From: Sulfurospirillum sp. UCH001
GTDB taxonomy: Bacteria; Campylobacterota; Campylobacteria; Campylobacterales; Sulfurospirillaceae
Direction: 5' to 3'
DNA length: 64,000 nucleotides
NCBI RefSeq assembly: GCF_001548035.1
Contig: NZ_AP014723.1
Location: 248,001-312,000 of the forward strand
A program made the translations under genes and the position numbers. Every line of letters starts with the position of its first letter. Position 1 is the first letter of the stretch. Below, one piece after another: positions 28,362 through 37,939 of this stretch. The notes below the pieces were generated by a model that was not told where the DNA came from, ran no database searches, and was given only the letters and a program-made list of their open reading frames with translations.

Positions 28362-31011
28362 AGTTCGTATAACCGAAATAGCAAAAGAACTGGGCATGAA
28401 GAACAAAGAGATCGTTGATAAGGCGATAGATCTTGGACTTGATGTCAAAGGGCATTCAAGTTCAATCAGTACAGAAGATGCCGAAAAACTCATGAACTAT
28501 GTATTGAGCGGAGAGAATGCACAAGCAAGTAAGCCATCCCCTCAACCTAAAGCTCCAGAGATTAAAAAAGTTGAAGTCGTAGAGACACCAGCTGTCGTTG
28601 AAAAACCAAAAGCACCTGAAGTTGTTGTTCCTAAAACCAAAACATTGAAAGAAAAAGAGCTTGAAGCAGGACAGAGTGTTAAAGTACACAAAGAGATTGC
28701 TCCAAAAACAGTAACAGAGCCTTTGGCTGAAGATGAAGACGAAGATATGGAAGATAAACTTGACCCGACCAATGTACGTAAACGTAGAGGTTTGGTGATT
28801 GTTAAAAAGAAACGACCTGATGTTAAAGAGGTTGAAGCTGAAGAGAAGCCGAGTCCATCGTCATTTTATGGCTCACGTGAAAATACACCTTCACGAAGCA
28901 TGGAGTCCATGTTTGCGTCTACGACAAATAATAGTGCAGAACTTCAAAAAAAGAAAAAGAAACTTAAAAAAGTTCCAGCTGAGAAAAAAGCCAATGCTGA
29001 AAAATTGGATATTGCTTTAAATATTGAAATGGCAGATACCAACATCGATACGGAAGAAGAAGATATGATTGTTCTTCCTGACCTTAATGTAGGCATTACG
29101 GTCAACGAAGAGGCGAAAAAGAAAAAACAGATTGATCCTAGCCAAATTAGAACAACGAAAAAAACAAATTTTGTGATGCAAGGAATTCAACGTGTTGGTC
29201 GTAAAAGAAGACGTAGACCTACACAAGTTCAAGAAGCAGAAGCAGTAAGCGCGATTGAAATTCCTGAAGAGATTAGGGTTTATGAATTTGCAGAAAAAAT
29301 TAATAAACCTGTTAGTGAAGTCATTAAAGAACTTTTCTCATTAGGTGTTATGTTTACTAAAAACGACTTCTTAGACAAAGATTCGATTGAAATTTTAGCA
29401 GATACTTTTGGTGTTAATGTAACAACTGTCAATGACCAAGAGGCATTTGACTATGTCAAAGCGTATGATGAAGAAGGTGAAGCCGGTGAGCAAAATCTTG
29501 TTGAACGTGCACCTGTTATTACCATTATGGGTCACGTAGATCATGGTAAAACATCCCTTCTTGATTACATCAGAAGTGCCAAAGTAGCAGCAGGTGAAGC
29601 AGGTGGTATTACCCAACACGTTGGCGCTTATATGGTTGAAAAAAATGGTAGAAACATTACCTTTATCGATACTCCAGGTCACGAAGCCTTTACAGAAATG
29701 CGTTCACGTGGTGCGAAAGTTACGGACATTGTCATCGTTGTTGTAGCAGCAGATGATGGTGTAAAACCTCAAACAAAAGAAGCAGTTGAACACGCAAAAG
29801 CAGCAGGAGTTCCAATCATCATTGCTGTCAATAAAATGGATAAAGAATCAGCTAACCCTGATCTTGTCAAAGCACAACTTGCAGAGCTTGGTATTACACC
29901 TATTGATTGGGGTGGAGATCATGAATTCGTGCCAGTGTCTGCAAAAACAGGTATGGGTATCGAAGATTTATTAGAGACAATTCTATTACAAGCAGATCTT
30001 TTAGAACTAAAAGCAGATCCAAGCAGAGATGTTAAAGCGACTGTTATCGAGAGTTCACTTGAAAAAGGACGTGGTCCTGTTGCAACAGTTGTTGTTCAAG
30101 ACGGTACTATGCGTGTAGGCGACATTGTTGTTGCGGGTGTAGCATTTGGTAAAGTTAAAGCACTTCTTGATGATCTTGGTCGCTCCGTAAAAGAGGCACT
30201 TCCGGGTGAGCCTGTTGTTGTACTTGGTCTTAGTGAAGTTCCAGGGGCTGGCGAGACACTCATTAGCGTTAAAACAGATAAAATTGCACGTGAATATGCG
30301 AAGAAAAAAGCAGAATATTTACGTCAAAAAGAGCTTTCTAAAACAACCAAAGTAAGTTTAGATGATCTTAGCGCGATGATTGCAGAGGGTGCTTTAAAAA
30401 CATTACCTGTTATTATTAAAGCAGACGTTCAAGGTAGTCTTGAAGCAATTAAGGGTAGTTTAGAAAAAATTAGAAATTCAGAGACGAAGGTTAATATCGT
30501 TAGCGCAGGTATTGGTGGTATTACAGAAAGCGATGTAGCGCTTGCAGGAGCAAGTTCAAACTGTGTGATTTTAGGCTTCCATGTTCGTCCTACAGGTGTT
30601 GTTAAAGAAAAAGCAAAAAGTGCTGGCGTTGAGATTAAAACGTACAATATTATTTATGATTTAATTGATGACGTCACAAACCTTGTTACAGGATTGATGG
30701 CTCCAGTCATTCGTGAAGAAAACATCGGTCAAGCGATGGTCAGAGAAGTCTTTACGGTTCCGAAATTGGGTGCAATTGCTGGTTGTATTGTTACGGATGG
30801 TACCATCAATAGAGGTGTTAAAATCCGCGTTATTCGCGATGGTGTCATTATATTTGAAGGTAGTGTTTCATCACTCAAACGCTTTAAAGACGACGTAAAA
30901 GAAGTAGGTAAAGGGTATGAGTGTGGTGTTGGCATTGATGGCTACAACGATATTAAAGTAGGCGATTATATCGAGAGCTTTAAAGAGGTTGAAGAAAAAG
31001 CAAAACTATGA
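28354..31011 (+). CDS. infB: Translation initiation factor IF-2
   Basis: GTPase that delivers initiator tRNA to the 30S subunit. The 885 residues begin MDKVRITEIAKELGMKNKEI (IF-2 N-terminal domain). A long low-complexity acidic/basic linker follows (about residues 60-300). The G domain has GHVDHGKTSLLDYIR near residue 393, DTPGHE and NKMD, and then domains II-IV. An in-frame upstream start exists at 28324, but the ATG at 28354 with AAGGAG upstream gives the family N-terminus. It overlaps rbfA by four bases. Confidence 0.97.
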   Translation: MDKVRITEIAKELGMKNKEIVDKAIDLGLDVKGHSSSISTEDAEKLMNYVLSGENAQASKPSPQPKAPEIKKVEVVETPAVVEKPKAPEVVVPKTKTLKEKELEAGQSVKVHKEIAPKTVTEPLAEDEDEDMEDKLDPTNVRKRRGLVIVKKKRPDVKEVEAEEKPSPSSFYGSRENTPSRSMESMFASTTNNSAELQKKKKKLKKVPAEKKANAEKLDIALNIEMADTNIDTEEEDMIVLPDLNVGITVNEEAKKKKQIDPSQIRTTKKTNFVMQGIQRVGRKRRRRPTQVQEAEAVSAIEIPEEIRVYEFAEKINKPVSEVIKELFSLGVMFTKNDFLDKDSIEILADTFGVNVTTVNDQEAFDYVKAYDEEGEAGEQNLVERAPVITIMGHVDHGKTSLLDYIRSAKVAAGEAGGITQHVGAYMVEKNGRNITFIDTPGHEAFTEMRSRGAKVTDIVIVVVAADDGVKPQTKEAVEHAKAAGVPIIIAVNKMDKESANPDLVKAQLAELGITPIDWGGDHEFVPVSAKTGMGIEDLLETILLQADLLELKADPSRDVKATVIESSLEKGRGPVATVVVQDGTMRVGDIVVAGVAFGKVKALLDDLGRSVKEALPGEPVVVLGLSEVPGAGETLISVKTDKIAREYAKKKAEYLRQKELSKTTKVSLDDLSAMIAEGALKTLPVIIKADVQGSLEAIKGSLEKIRNSETKVNIVSAGIGGITESDVALAGASSNCVILGFHVRPTGVVKEKAKSAGVEIKTYNIIYDLIDDVTNLVTGLMAPVIREENIGQAMVREVFTVPKLGAIAGCIVTDGTINRGVKIRVIRDGVIIFEGSVSSLKRFKDDVKEVGKGYECGVGIDGYNDIKVGDYIESFKEVEEKAKL

Positions 31012-31385
31012 TGGATAAAAGTATTAAAATCCAGCGAACGGAAAGTGTTTTAAAAGAGCTTATTCCTGAAGCGCTCTGCACTCTTGAAGATGAGATGCTT
31101 CGTGGTGTTTGCGTTGTTGATGTACAGTGCAGCCGTGGAAAATACGATGCGATCGTTTATTTAGATGGATCTATCTATGACGAAGCTGAAAAGCGTTATA
31201 TCGTTTCTCATTTAGATCGTGTACAGCGACATATTCAAACGCATTGTATGCAAGCAGAGGGCTGGTTTAGATGTCCTCATTTTAAATTCCGTTTCGACGA
31301 TAGTTTAGAGCTTCAAAATAAAATGGACGCTCTCTTTGCCAAAGTGGAAGAAGAGTTGAAAAAAGGTAAAAAAAGCGATGATTAA
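31008..31385 (+). CDS. rbfA: Ribosome-binding factor A
   Basis: Small KH-fold protein needed for 30S maturation and cold adaptation. The 125 residues show the N-terminal helix IKIQRTESVLKELIPEAL and the segment GVCVVDVQCSRGKYDAIVYLD. RbfA is poorly conserved in Campylobacterota, but the place between infB and rimP and the four-base and eight-base overlaps are diagnostic. Confidence 0.88.
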   Translation: MMDKSIKIQRTESVLKELIPEALCTLEDEMLRGVCVVDVQCSRGKYDAIVYLDGSIYDEAEKRYIVSHLDRVQRHIQTHCMQAEGWFRCPHFKFRFDDSLELQNKMDALFAKVEEELKKGKKSDD

Positions 31386-31806
31386 TCTTGAACAAATTAC
31401 TAAGATTGTAGAAAGTTGCGGTGTATCGCTTTATGATACTGAAGTGGCAAACGAATTTGATAAAAAAATTTTTAGAATTTATATTACCTCAAAAGAGGGT
31501 ATTAATCTTGATAAATGTGCGGAAATTAGCCGTATTTTATCACCAATTTTTGATTTAGAACCACCACTTGAAGGTGAATATCTTTTTGAAGTCAGTTCTC
31601 CTGGCATCGAGAGAAAATTGACAAAACCAGAGCATTATAGTGCTTCTCTTGGTGAAAAAGTCAAAATAAAACTTAAGACTAAAGAAAAATTTATTGGTCT
31701 ACTTGAAGCCTTTAATGGTAACGCTGCTTCTGTGCGCGTTGAAAATGAACTCAAACAGATTTCTCTGGATGAGATTGAAAGTGCTCGAACCTATTTTGAA
31801 TGGTAA
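31378..31806 (+). CDS. rimP: Ribosome maturation factor RimP
   Basis: 30S assembly factor of 142 residues with the family core PLEGEYLFEVSSPGIERKLT (consensus Y.LEVSSPGldRpL) and an Sm-like C-terminal domain. It overlaps rbfA by eight bases and ribD by seven. The order infB-rbfA-rimP is conserved in the phylum. Confidence 0.93.
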   Translation: MINLEQITKIVESCGVSLYDTEVANEFDKKIFRIYITSKEGINLDKCAEISRILSPIFDLEPPLEGEYLFEVSSPGIERKLTKPEHYSASLGEKVKIKLKTKEKFIGLLEAFNGNAASVRVENELKQISLDEIESARTYFEW

Positions 31807-32816
31807 GCGCATTTGACGCTGTCTTAATGCAAAAGGCACTTGATGCTGCGTGGGCGCATCAAGTGCTGACTTTCCCAAACCCAGCGGTTGGAGCTGTGGT
31901 AAGTAATGAGCAGGGCGATATATTAGGGGTTGGAGCGCATAAAAAAGCGGGAACACCTCATGCTGAAGTGCTTGCTCTTAAAGCTGCTTATGAGAACTTA
32001 ACCAATGATTCACGCATCAGTTGTATAGAAGATGCAACTGCACTACACGATTTTTTAAAAGAACATCACAATCATCTATTTCATAATCTCACATTGCATG
32101 TAACCCTAGAACCATGTCACCATTTTGGTAAAACGCCTCCTTGCTCAGCGCTTATTGAAGCACTTGGTATAAAGCGTGTTGTCATTGGCTCATTTGATGA
32201 AAGCGCAAAGGCTAAAGGTGGTGGTGCTTTTTTAAAAGAAAAAGGGGTAGAAGTCATCTTTGGATGTCTTAAAGAGGCGTGTGATTTACTTTTAACACCT
32301 TTTACGTGCAAAGAAAGCAAACATCCTTTTGTATTTTTTAAATTGGCTGTGAGTAGCAATGGTGTCGCAACGGGAGGTATTATTACTTCGGAAGATTCAA
32401 GAAGAATGGTTCATCGTTTAAGAGATCGTTGTGATCTTTTAGTCATTGGCGGGAATACAGTAAGAACGGACAGACCTATTCTTGATGCAAGATTATGTGA
32501 TGGAAAAGCACCTGATGTATTGATACTCTCTAAACAAAATAATTTTGACCAAACTATTCCTCTGTTTAATATGCCAAATCGCTTGGTAAGTATTGCTCAA
32601 GATAGTGAAAATATGAATAACTATTCTATGGTAATGATCGAAGGTGGGCAAGGATTTCTTGATCTACTTTCAAAGAAAGTTGAGTGGTACTTAATCTTTG
32701 AATCACCTCATGAAAAAGAAGGCAATCCTATTGTTCTACCAGATGGATTGCAAAAAATTTTTTCTCAAAGAGTTGGTGAGGATACGATGAGTTGGTATTT
32801 TAAACATGCAAAGTGA
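31800..32816 (+). CDS. ribD: Bifunctional riboflavin biosynthesis deaminase/reductase RibD
   Basis: Deaminates and then reduces the pyrimidine intermediate of riboflavin synthesis. The N-terminal zinc deaminase domain has GTPHAEVLAL and EPCHHFGKTPPCS (zinc His and Cys pair). The C-terminal reductase domain starts near residue 178 (FFKLAVSSNGVATGG) and includes DLLVIGGNTVRTDRPILDARL. The 338 residues are slightly shorter than in E. coli. It overlaps both neighbours. Confidence 0.95.
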   Translation: MVSAFDAVLMQKALDAAWAHQVLTFPNPAVGAVVSNEQGDILGVGAHKKAGTPHAEVLALKAAYENLTNDSRISCIEDATALHDFLKEHHNHLFHNLTLHVTLEPCHHFGKTPPCSALIEALGIKRVVIGSFDESAKAKGGGAFLKEKGVEVIFGCLKEACDLLLTPFTCKESKHPFVFFKLAVSSNGVATGGIITSEDSRRMVHRLRDRCDLLVIGGNTVRTDRPILDARLCDGKAPDVLILSKQNNFDQTIPLFNMPNRLVSIAQDSENMNNYSMVMIEGGQGFLDLLSKKVEWYLIFESPHEKEGNPIVLPDGLQKIFSQRVGEDTMSWYFKHAK

Positions 32817-33552
32817 ATTTTTACTTTTTGAAGTTATTATTGTTTTACTCGCCGGGTTTTTTCATGGGGTAGTTGGTTTTGGATTCCCCATGGTAGCAAC
32901 ACCACTTTTTGTTCTTTTCCTCGATTTAAAACAAGCTGTTTTATACACACTATTTCCTACACTTATTACCAATGTGGTGAGTCTTAAAAAAGCAAATTCC
33001 TTCTCTCATATTTGGAAAGAGTTTTGGCCGCTTATTCTTTCTGTGATGGTAGGAAGCATCATCGGTACCAATCTTTTGGTTGTTTATTACAGTCATTATT
33101 TTAAATTAGTCATAGCTGCTGTAATGCTTTTATATCTCAATAAAGAGAGACTTCGTTTTTCGTTGACGCATGCAGTGGCAAAGCAACAAGGCGTCGTAAC
33201 AGTTATCATGGGGTTTGTCAGTGGATTAGTGGGCGGAATGGCGAATATTATGTCACCTGTTTTGATTATGCTGATTTTAGAACTAAAACTTGATAAAAAA
33301 CATGCTATTGGGGTGATGAGCTTTTGTTTCATTGCCAATAAAACTTTGCAGATTTTAATTTTTGGATATCATGGAAGTTTTACTGTAGAAAATAGTATGC
33401 TTATCGCATTTTTTGTACTTGTCTCATTAATAGGATTTTGGATTGGTACAAAAATTCATGAGCGTATCAATGAAAAACTTTATACGATGATTTTAAATCG
33501 TATGTTATGGGTTATTTCATTTTATTTAATTTTCTCAACGTTTTACATATAA
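32806..33552 (+). CDS. TSUP-family (TauE/SafE) membrane transporter
   Basis: Membrane protein of 248 residues with about eight hydrophobic segments and two internal halves that each start with a glycine-rich motif (GFFHGVVGFGFPMVATPLF and GFVSGLVGGMANIMSPVLI). This is the TauE/SafE (PF01925) signature. Family members export sulfite, sulfoacetate or related anions; the substrate here is unknown. It overlaps ribD by 11 bases and converges on the DUF309 gene with a 10-base overlap. A link to sulfite produced by the sulfur island is speculative. Confidence 0.85.
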   Translation: MQSEFLLFEVIIVLLAGFFHGVVGFGFPMVATPLFVLFLDLKQAVLYTLFPTLITNVVSLKKANSFSHIWKEFWPLILSVMVGSIIGTNLLVVYYSHYFKLVIAAVMLLYLNKERLRFSLTHAVAKQQGVVTVIMGFVSGLVGGMANIMSPVLIMLILELKLDKKHAIGVMSFCFIANKTLQILIFGYHGSFTVENSMLIAFFVLVSLIGFWIGTKIHERINEKLYTMILNRMLWVISFYLIFSTFYI

Positions 33553-33857
33553 AGAGCATATTTACGTAGCAAAAGAGCTTGTGCTTCTTTGTAAAGGTTT
33601 CTATAATGCGATGGGGTCGTATCAATAAGTGGGGCATATTTTTCATACGTTTGCCATACTTGTTTCGCCCCTTCTTTCTTCCCTTTACATGCTAAAGCTA
33701 AGGCTGTTGATGCATTAATGAGGCCTTTAAGAATTTTGGCTTCATCTTCATATTCAGAAAGCTTTTTGAGTCGATGCCAATCTGTTTCTAATACCTCATG
33801 CCCTTCAACAAACTCATCTTTAGAGACAACGTCTAAAAAGTGTTTAATTGCTTCCAT
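33543..33857 (-). CDS. DUF309 family protein
   Basis: Protein of 104 residues, all helical in appearance, with the DUF309 core EFVEGHEVLETDWHRL followed by LKGLINASTALA. The family fold has a conserved His/Glu cluster but no assigned function. Its start overlaps the 3' end of the CHASE4-GGDEF-EAL gene by 14 bases, so it is translated from the same message. Confidence 0.8.
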   Translation of the reverse strand: MEAIKHFLDVVSKDEFVEGHEVLETDWHRLKKLSEYEDEAKILKGLINASTALALACKGKKEGAKQVWQTYEKYAPLIDTTPSHYRNLYKEAQALLLRKYALYM

Positions 33858-36366
33858 ACGAACTCTTTATTTTAGGAATTGGTGACGGTTCATGCAGGTA
33901 AAAACCTTGTGCATAATGAATACCAAGCTCTTGAACCTTTTCTAAGATCTCTTTTTTGTGAACAAATTCAGCAACAACTAAAATACCTAAATTTTTAGCA
34001 AAATGGGTAATCGTTTTAACCGTAGCATATGCGTTTGCATCCGTATCCATGTTTTTGATCAGTGAGCCATCAATTTTGATGAAATCCACATTTAAACGTA
34101 AAAGATATTCAAAGTTAGAATAACCAGCTCCAAAATCATCGATGGCAAGTAAACATCCATGTGTTCTTGCTGTTTGTAAAAAGTTTCGTACCTCTATAGA
34201 ATTTTCAATACCTTCTGATTCGACAAGCTCTAATGTAATGCGCTCTTTAAGCGTAGGGTATTGCTGCAATAATTCTATAAGATAGTTGGTTGTTTCTTGA
34301 TTTACTATATCTTCTTTTGTGATATTAATTGAGATATCACAATGAAGCTCCAGCGCTGCTCTAAAGCCTTCTTGGAGTACGAAGCGGGTTAGTTGATCGT
34401 AGAGATGCATACGTTTTGCCAAATCAATAAAATGAAAAGGTGAAATAATCTGCCCGTTGGTATCGATTAAACGAATGAGTACCTCATATTTTTTACGTTC
34501 AGTATTTTTACCATGTACGGGGACAATTTCTTGTAAGAAAATCGTAAAACGGTTTTCTTTGAGTGCTTTACGTATAGTTTCATTCCATTGAATATCTTTT
34601 TGAAGACGCTCCTCAAAGCCTTTATTGTCATCGTAAATCACAATACTTTTATGCGATGAACGAGCTTCTTTCATAGCAATTTCTGCACGATTGTAAAGAT
34701 ATTCTATGCCATTAGCAATACCAAAGCGAATTGAGAGTGGATAAAAAGCGTGTTGGATAAAGAGCCCTTCATGACCAAGAATGGCAAGGAGATGTTGGCA
34801 CTCATCATTAAAAGCTTGATCTGGAAGCTCTGTATCGCAAAAAAGAGCAAACTCGTCACTTTGGAGATGGTAAAGCTGCCAATTTTTAGGCATAAGCTGT
34901 TTAATTTTTAGTGCTAAATGACGTAAATAGAGGTCCCCAAATGTTTGTCCATGCAGTGTATTGATATCGCGAAAACCGCAAATATTCAGAATAGCCAAGT
35001 GAGGAGCTTGTGCCTGCTCAATAGCTTGAAAGAGTACTTTTCTACTTGGGAGCTCCATCAGTTTTTCTTTTCGAAGGTGTTCAACTTGTTCGAAAAGCTC
35101 ACTCACATCATAACGGATTGCTATATACTCTTGGATTGTATTTTGTTCATCAAGAAGAGGCATGATGACAGATTTGACATAGTAACTACTGCCATCTTTA
35201 CGTCTGTTCTTAACAACACCTTTCCATGGTTTACCTTCTTTAAGCGTTGCCCACATCTCTTTGAAAAAGCTTTGAGGATTGTCTGGATGACGAACAATAT
35301 TATGAGGTTTTCCCAATAACTCTTCTTTGGAGTACCCAGAAATAGCTACAAATTGGTCATTCGCGTAAGTAATAATTCCTTTGGTATCTGTCTTAGAAAC
35401 GATGGTATTTTCATCAATGGCTTCTTTGTAGTGTTCTAAGAGTTGTGTCTGTTTTTCATGTTCACAAATAAGGTGTGCAATCTCACCTAATTCATGCTCT
35501 TGACGGGATAGTGCTAAAATATATCCCAGTTGATGTGTTTTAAGTGCCATCGAAATACGTCTAATAGGTGTGAAAATAACCGTATGTGTGAGTGCATAAA
35601 AGAATACAATGACACATAATATAATGATAACACCAGCAAGCACAATAGAGTGTTGAAATTCAGTCATAAACAGAAGTACAGAAGGCGTATAGTAAAAATC
35701 AAGATAGCCAATAATTTTATCGGACAAAGAGGAGAGTGGTATATGAAAATGCTCACCAAGCGCAGCATGATTTGTATCACGAGAGAAAGAGGCTTTCCCA
35801 AGGGTTATTTGCTCCATACTCTCTAAAAAAGCATCATCAAAAATACGCCCTAATACTAAAAAGCCCATCGGCTTACCTGTTCGCTCTAAATCGGCTGAAT
35901 AATGAATAGGAGAAAGAAAAAATTGGATAAATTTACCATTTTCAAAATGGAAAAACTCTTTAAAATGAGAAGGTGTGGAAATAAGTGAGGATAAATCAAG
36001 ATAGATGTCATCTGCTTTACTGTTTTTATAGTGATAAACTTGTTTTTTTGAAACATCAAAAACAGAGATATATGTAAGATGAAATGTCTCAATCATTGGC
36101 TCTAAATTATCTTTGCTCCAGTTTAGATCTTGATTGTGTACAAATGTTACCATTTCATCCCAACGGGAGTAATCTTGGCTTACTTGTCTAATAGCGGTAC
36201 TTTCAAGATTTAACACTGCTTTATAGCGCTCAAATACACTACTTTGTTCTTGTTTGATTTGGTGCTGCTCTTGCGTTTTTTTACCAAACCACACAGTAGT
36301 CATTAAAATGATTGCAAATGAGAGAATGAGTGCACTATAGAGTGCGTATGTTTTTGCTATCTTCAT
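33844..36366 (-). CDS. CHASE4-PAS-GGDEF-EAL cyclic-di-GMP protein
   Basis: Membrane signalling protein of 840 residues. TM1 is at about 8-28. A periplasmic CHASE4 domain (hallmark VSQDYSRWDEMVTFV) and TM2 (IVLAGVIIILCVIVFFYALT) follow, then an Aer-type PAS (IVRHPDNP and KNRRKDGSSYYV). The GGDEF motif has decayed to LQSDEF. The EAL domain keeps EVLIR, SINIT, LELVESE, DDFGAGYSNF and VDFIKIDGSLI. The cyclase should be inactive, while the phosphodiesterase residues look complete. A TATACT promoter lies so close that the message could start at the ATG. No ribosome-binding site is seen. Confidence 0.9.
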   Translation of the reverse strand: MKIAKTYALYSALILSFAIILMTTVWFGKKTQEQHQIKQEQSSVFERYKAVLNLESTAIRQVSQDYSRWDEMVTFVHNQDLNWSKDNLEPMIETFHLTYISVFDVSKKQVYHYKNSKADDIYLDLSSLISTPSHFKEFFHFENGKFIQFFLSPIHYSADLERTGKPMGFLVLGRIFDDAFLESMEQITLGKASFSRDTNHAALGEHFHIPLSSLSDKIIGYLDFYYTPSVLLFMTEFQHSIVLAGVIIILCVIVFFYALTHTVIFTPIRRISMALKTHQLGYILALSRQEHELGEIAHLICEHEKQTQLLEHYKEAIDENTIVSKTDTKGIITYANDQFVAISGYSKEELLGKPHNIVRHPDNPQSFFKEMWATLKEGKPWKGVVKNRRKDGSSYYVKSVIMPLLDEQNTIQEYIAIRYDVSELFEQVEHLRKEKLMELPSRKVLFQAIEQAQAPHLAILNICGFRDINTLHGQTFGDLYLRHLALKIKQLMPKNWQLYHLQSDEFALFCDTELPDQAFNDECQHLLAILGHEGLFIQHAFYPLSIRFGIANGIEYLYNRAEIAMKEARSSHKSIVIYDDNKGFEERLQKDIQWNETIRKALKENRFTIFLQEIVPVHGKNTERKKYEVLIRLIDTNGQIISPFHFIDLAKRMHLYDQLTRFVLQEGFRAALELHCDISINITKEDIVNQETTNYLIELLQQYPTLKERITLELVESEGIENSIEVRNFLQTARTHGCLLAIDDFGAGYSNFEYLLRLNVDFIKIDGSLIKNMDTDANAYATVKTITHFAKNLGILVVAEFVHKKEILEKVQELGIHYAQGFYLHEPSPIPKIKSSYGSN

Positions 36367-36372
36367 GTAACC

Positions 36373-36378
36373 AGTATA
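36373..36378 (-). promoter_or_regulatory. -10 element very close to the GGDEF-EAL start codon
   Basis: Minus strand AACTATACTGGTTACATG: the TATACT hexamer is only six bases from the ATG, which fits a leaderless transcript. Confidence 0.5.
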
Positions 36379-36419
36379 GTTAAAAGCGAATTAAATTTGC
36401 TTTATTTTTAAAAATTGGA

Positions 36420-36460
36420 TACACTATTTTTCCAGAAAGATGAGGTTCGAGTTCATCTTT
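36420..36460 (+). promoter_or_regulatory. Putative promoter and leader hairpin of the cold-shock gene
   Basis: A TACACT -10 candidate (36420-36425) is followed by a perfect eight-base stem (36436-36443 and 36453-36460). If used, the message has a leader of about 120 bases, as is known for cold-shock genes with structured leaders. A closer TTATAA near 36536 would overlap the ribosome site and is less likely. Confidence 0.35.
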
Positions 36461-36553
36461 GGTAGTTTTGTGATACGTGACCTTTAGTTAGCATCCTAAA
36501 TACTCCCAAAATACTCAATTTTCTACTTTTCGATTTTATAACAGGAGCATTAG

Positions 36554-36769
36554 ATGGCTTTATTAGAGGGAACCGTTAAATGGTTTAACAACGAAAAAGG
36601 TTTTGGTTTTATCCAACCAAATGACGGCGGAAAAGATGTATTCGTACACTTTCGTCAAGTAAATAGATCAGGTTATGGTCGTGTTTCTTTGGCAGAAGGC
36701 CAAAAAGTTACTTATGAATTAGGCGAAGGTCCAAAAGGTCCTCAAGCTGAGAACGTAACAGCACTATAA
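36554..36769 (+). CDS. Cold-shock domain protein
   Basis: Single OB-fold RNA chaperone of 71 residues, beginning [20 protein letters not shown]. It has the RNP1 motif KGFGFI and the RNP2-like motif DVFVHF. It acts on single-stranded RNA. CAGGAGCATTAG precedes the ATG. The stop codon overlaps the end of the converging histidine kinase gene by six bases. Confidence 0.96.
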   Translation: MALLEGTVKWFNNEKGFGFIQPNDGGKDVFVHFRQVNRSGYGRVSLAEGQKVTYELGEGPKGPQAENVTAL

Positions 36770-37939
36770 TACTTCGGGGGAGATTTTCTCCTCCACTTCT
36801 TCTTTAAACCAATAGTTAAATTCACTTCCTTTTTTCTCTTCTGATTGTACTTCAATCACAATGCTATATTTATCGCAAATACTTTTTACAATGCTCAGCC
36901 CAATTCCAAAACCACCTTTATAGATATCGCCTCTGTAGTGACGCTCAAAGATTTTGTTGATCTCTTTTATGCCAACACCGTGATCTTTTACACGAAAACA
37001 TAAACCGTTATCTTTCGTATGTAACGAGACTTCAATAATTGTTTGTGGTGGAGAATATTTAATCGCATTGGTGATGTTATTGTCAATAATGCGTTGTAAT
37101 TCAATGCGATTGATACGCACAAAGTGCTCTGGTTCTATGGTAGAGAGAATGGTGATTTCTTTTGAAGAGCTCAGTGCTTCAAAATAGGCGATCCTATCTT
37201 CTAAAAAGAGTGAAAAATTAAGTATTTCTGTCGAATAGGTAATTGTCTTGTTTTTGATGAGGTATTCAAGATCATCATAGAGTGTTGAAAGCGTTGAAAG
37301 TGCTGCTAAAGTTCGACTAAGACGTTTATCTTTATACTTTTTAACTAAGCCCTCAATATTGAGTTGCATAATGCCAAGAGGCGTTTTAAGCTCATGCATA
37401 ACATCGGTGAAAAAGAGATTCATACGTGTTGATGTCTCAATGTAAGGCTTGAGTAAAAGTTTGAGAAGAAGATACGAAAAAATGAGCATACCCAGTAACA
37501 CCACACCAATAATCACCAAAACATCAAAAATCACTTGTGAATGGGATATCTCTTTTTGTACCACTAAAAATTTGGCATGCAGAATATTGGGAGCAAGCGG
37601 GTATTTGTAAAAGAGTGATGCATCATTTTTGGCAAATTCATCGCTAAAGGTTGGGATAGGTTCATCAATCAAAGAAAAAATAATGTGATTGTTCGCATCT
37701 AAAAGCGCACTTTTGAAGATAATAGAGCGTGGAAATAAAAATGTTTTTTGAAGCGGTAAAATACCTTGAATAGATGTTTCAATCTCCTTGGCATAGCTGC
37801 GTAATTGTACTTCTTGGTTAACTTGGCTAAGGCGAAGTGAGACAGAGAGATAATTTAAAATAGGGAATGAAACCAATAAAAGCGTTAAAAAGGTAAGAAT
37901 AATGGCAAAGATAAACGCGTTTTTAGTCTCACTTTTCAA
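36764..37939 (-). CDS. Sensor histidine kinase of triad 1
   Basis: Membrane histidine kinase of 391 residues. TM1 is at about 8-30, a periplasmic region of about 100 residues follows, and TM2 is at about 136-165. There is no obvious HAMP. The H-box [11 protein letters not shown] has His182, and the ATPase domain has [17 protein letters not shown] and [13 protein letters not shown], so the kinase core is intact. It is the last gene of the minus-strand triad sensor-regulator-kinase, overlapping the regulator by 11 bases. It is clearly paralogous to the kinase at 54233-55414. The signal probably reaches it with help of the dCache_3 protein of the triad (inference). Confidence 0.92.
   Translation of the reverse strand: MKSETKNAFIFAIILTFLTLLLVSFPILNYLSVSLRLSQVNQEVQLRSYAKEIETSIQGILPLQKTFLFPRSIIFKSALLDANNHIIFSLIDEPIPTFSDEFAKNDASLFYKYPLAPNILHAKFLVVQKEISHSQVIFDVLVIIGVVLLGMLIFSYLLLKLLLKPYIETSTRMNLFFTDVMHELKTPLGIMQLNIEGLVKKYKDKRLSRTLAALSTLSTLYDDLEYLIKNKTITYSTEILNFSLFLEDRIAYFEALSSSKEITILSTIEPEHFVRINRIELQRIIDNNITNAIKYSPPQTIIEVSLHTKDNGLCFRVKDHGVGIKEINKIFERHYRGDIYKGGFGIGLSIVKSICDKYSIVIEVQSEEKKGSEFNYWFKEEVEEKISPEVL

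Noticed and set aside
36776-36794. G/C hairpin as a firm terminator of the cold-shock gene
   Set aside because: Only seven pairs with one G-U pair, no T run, and inside the coding end of the kinase gene; kept only as a possibility.
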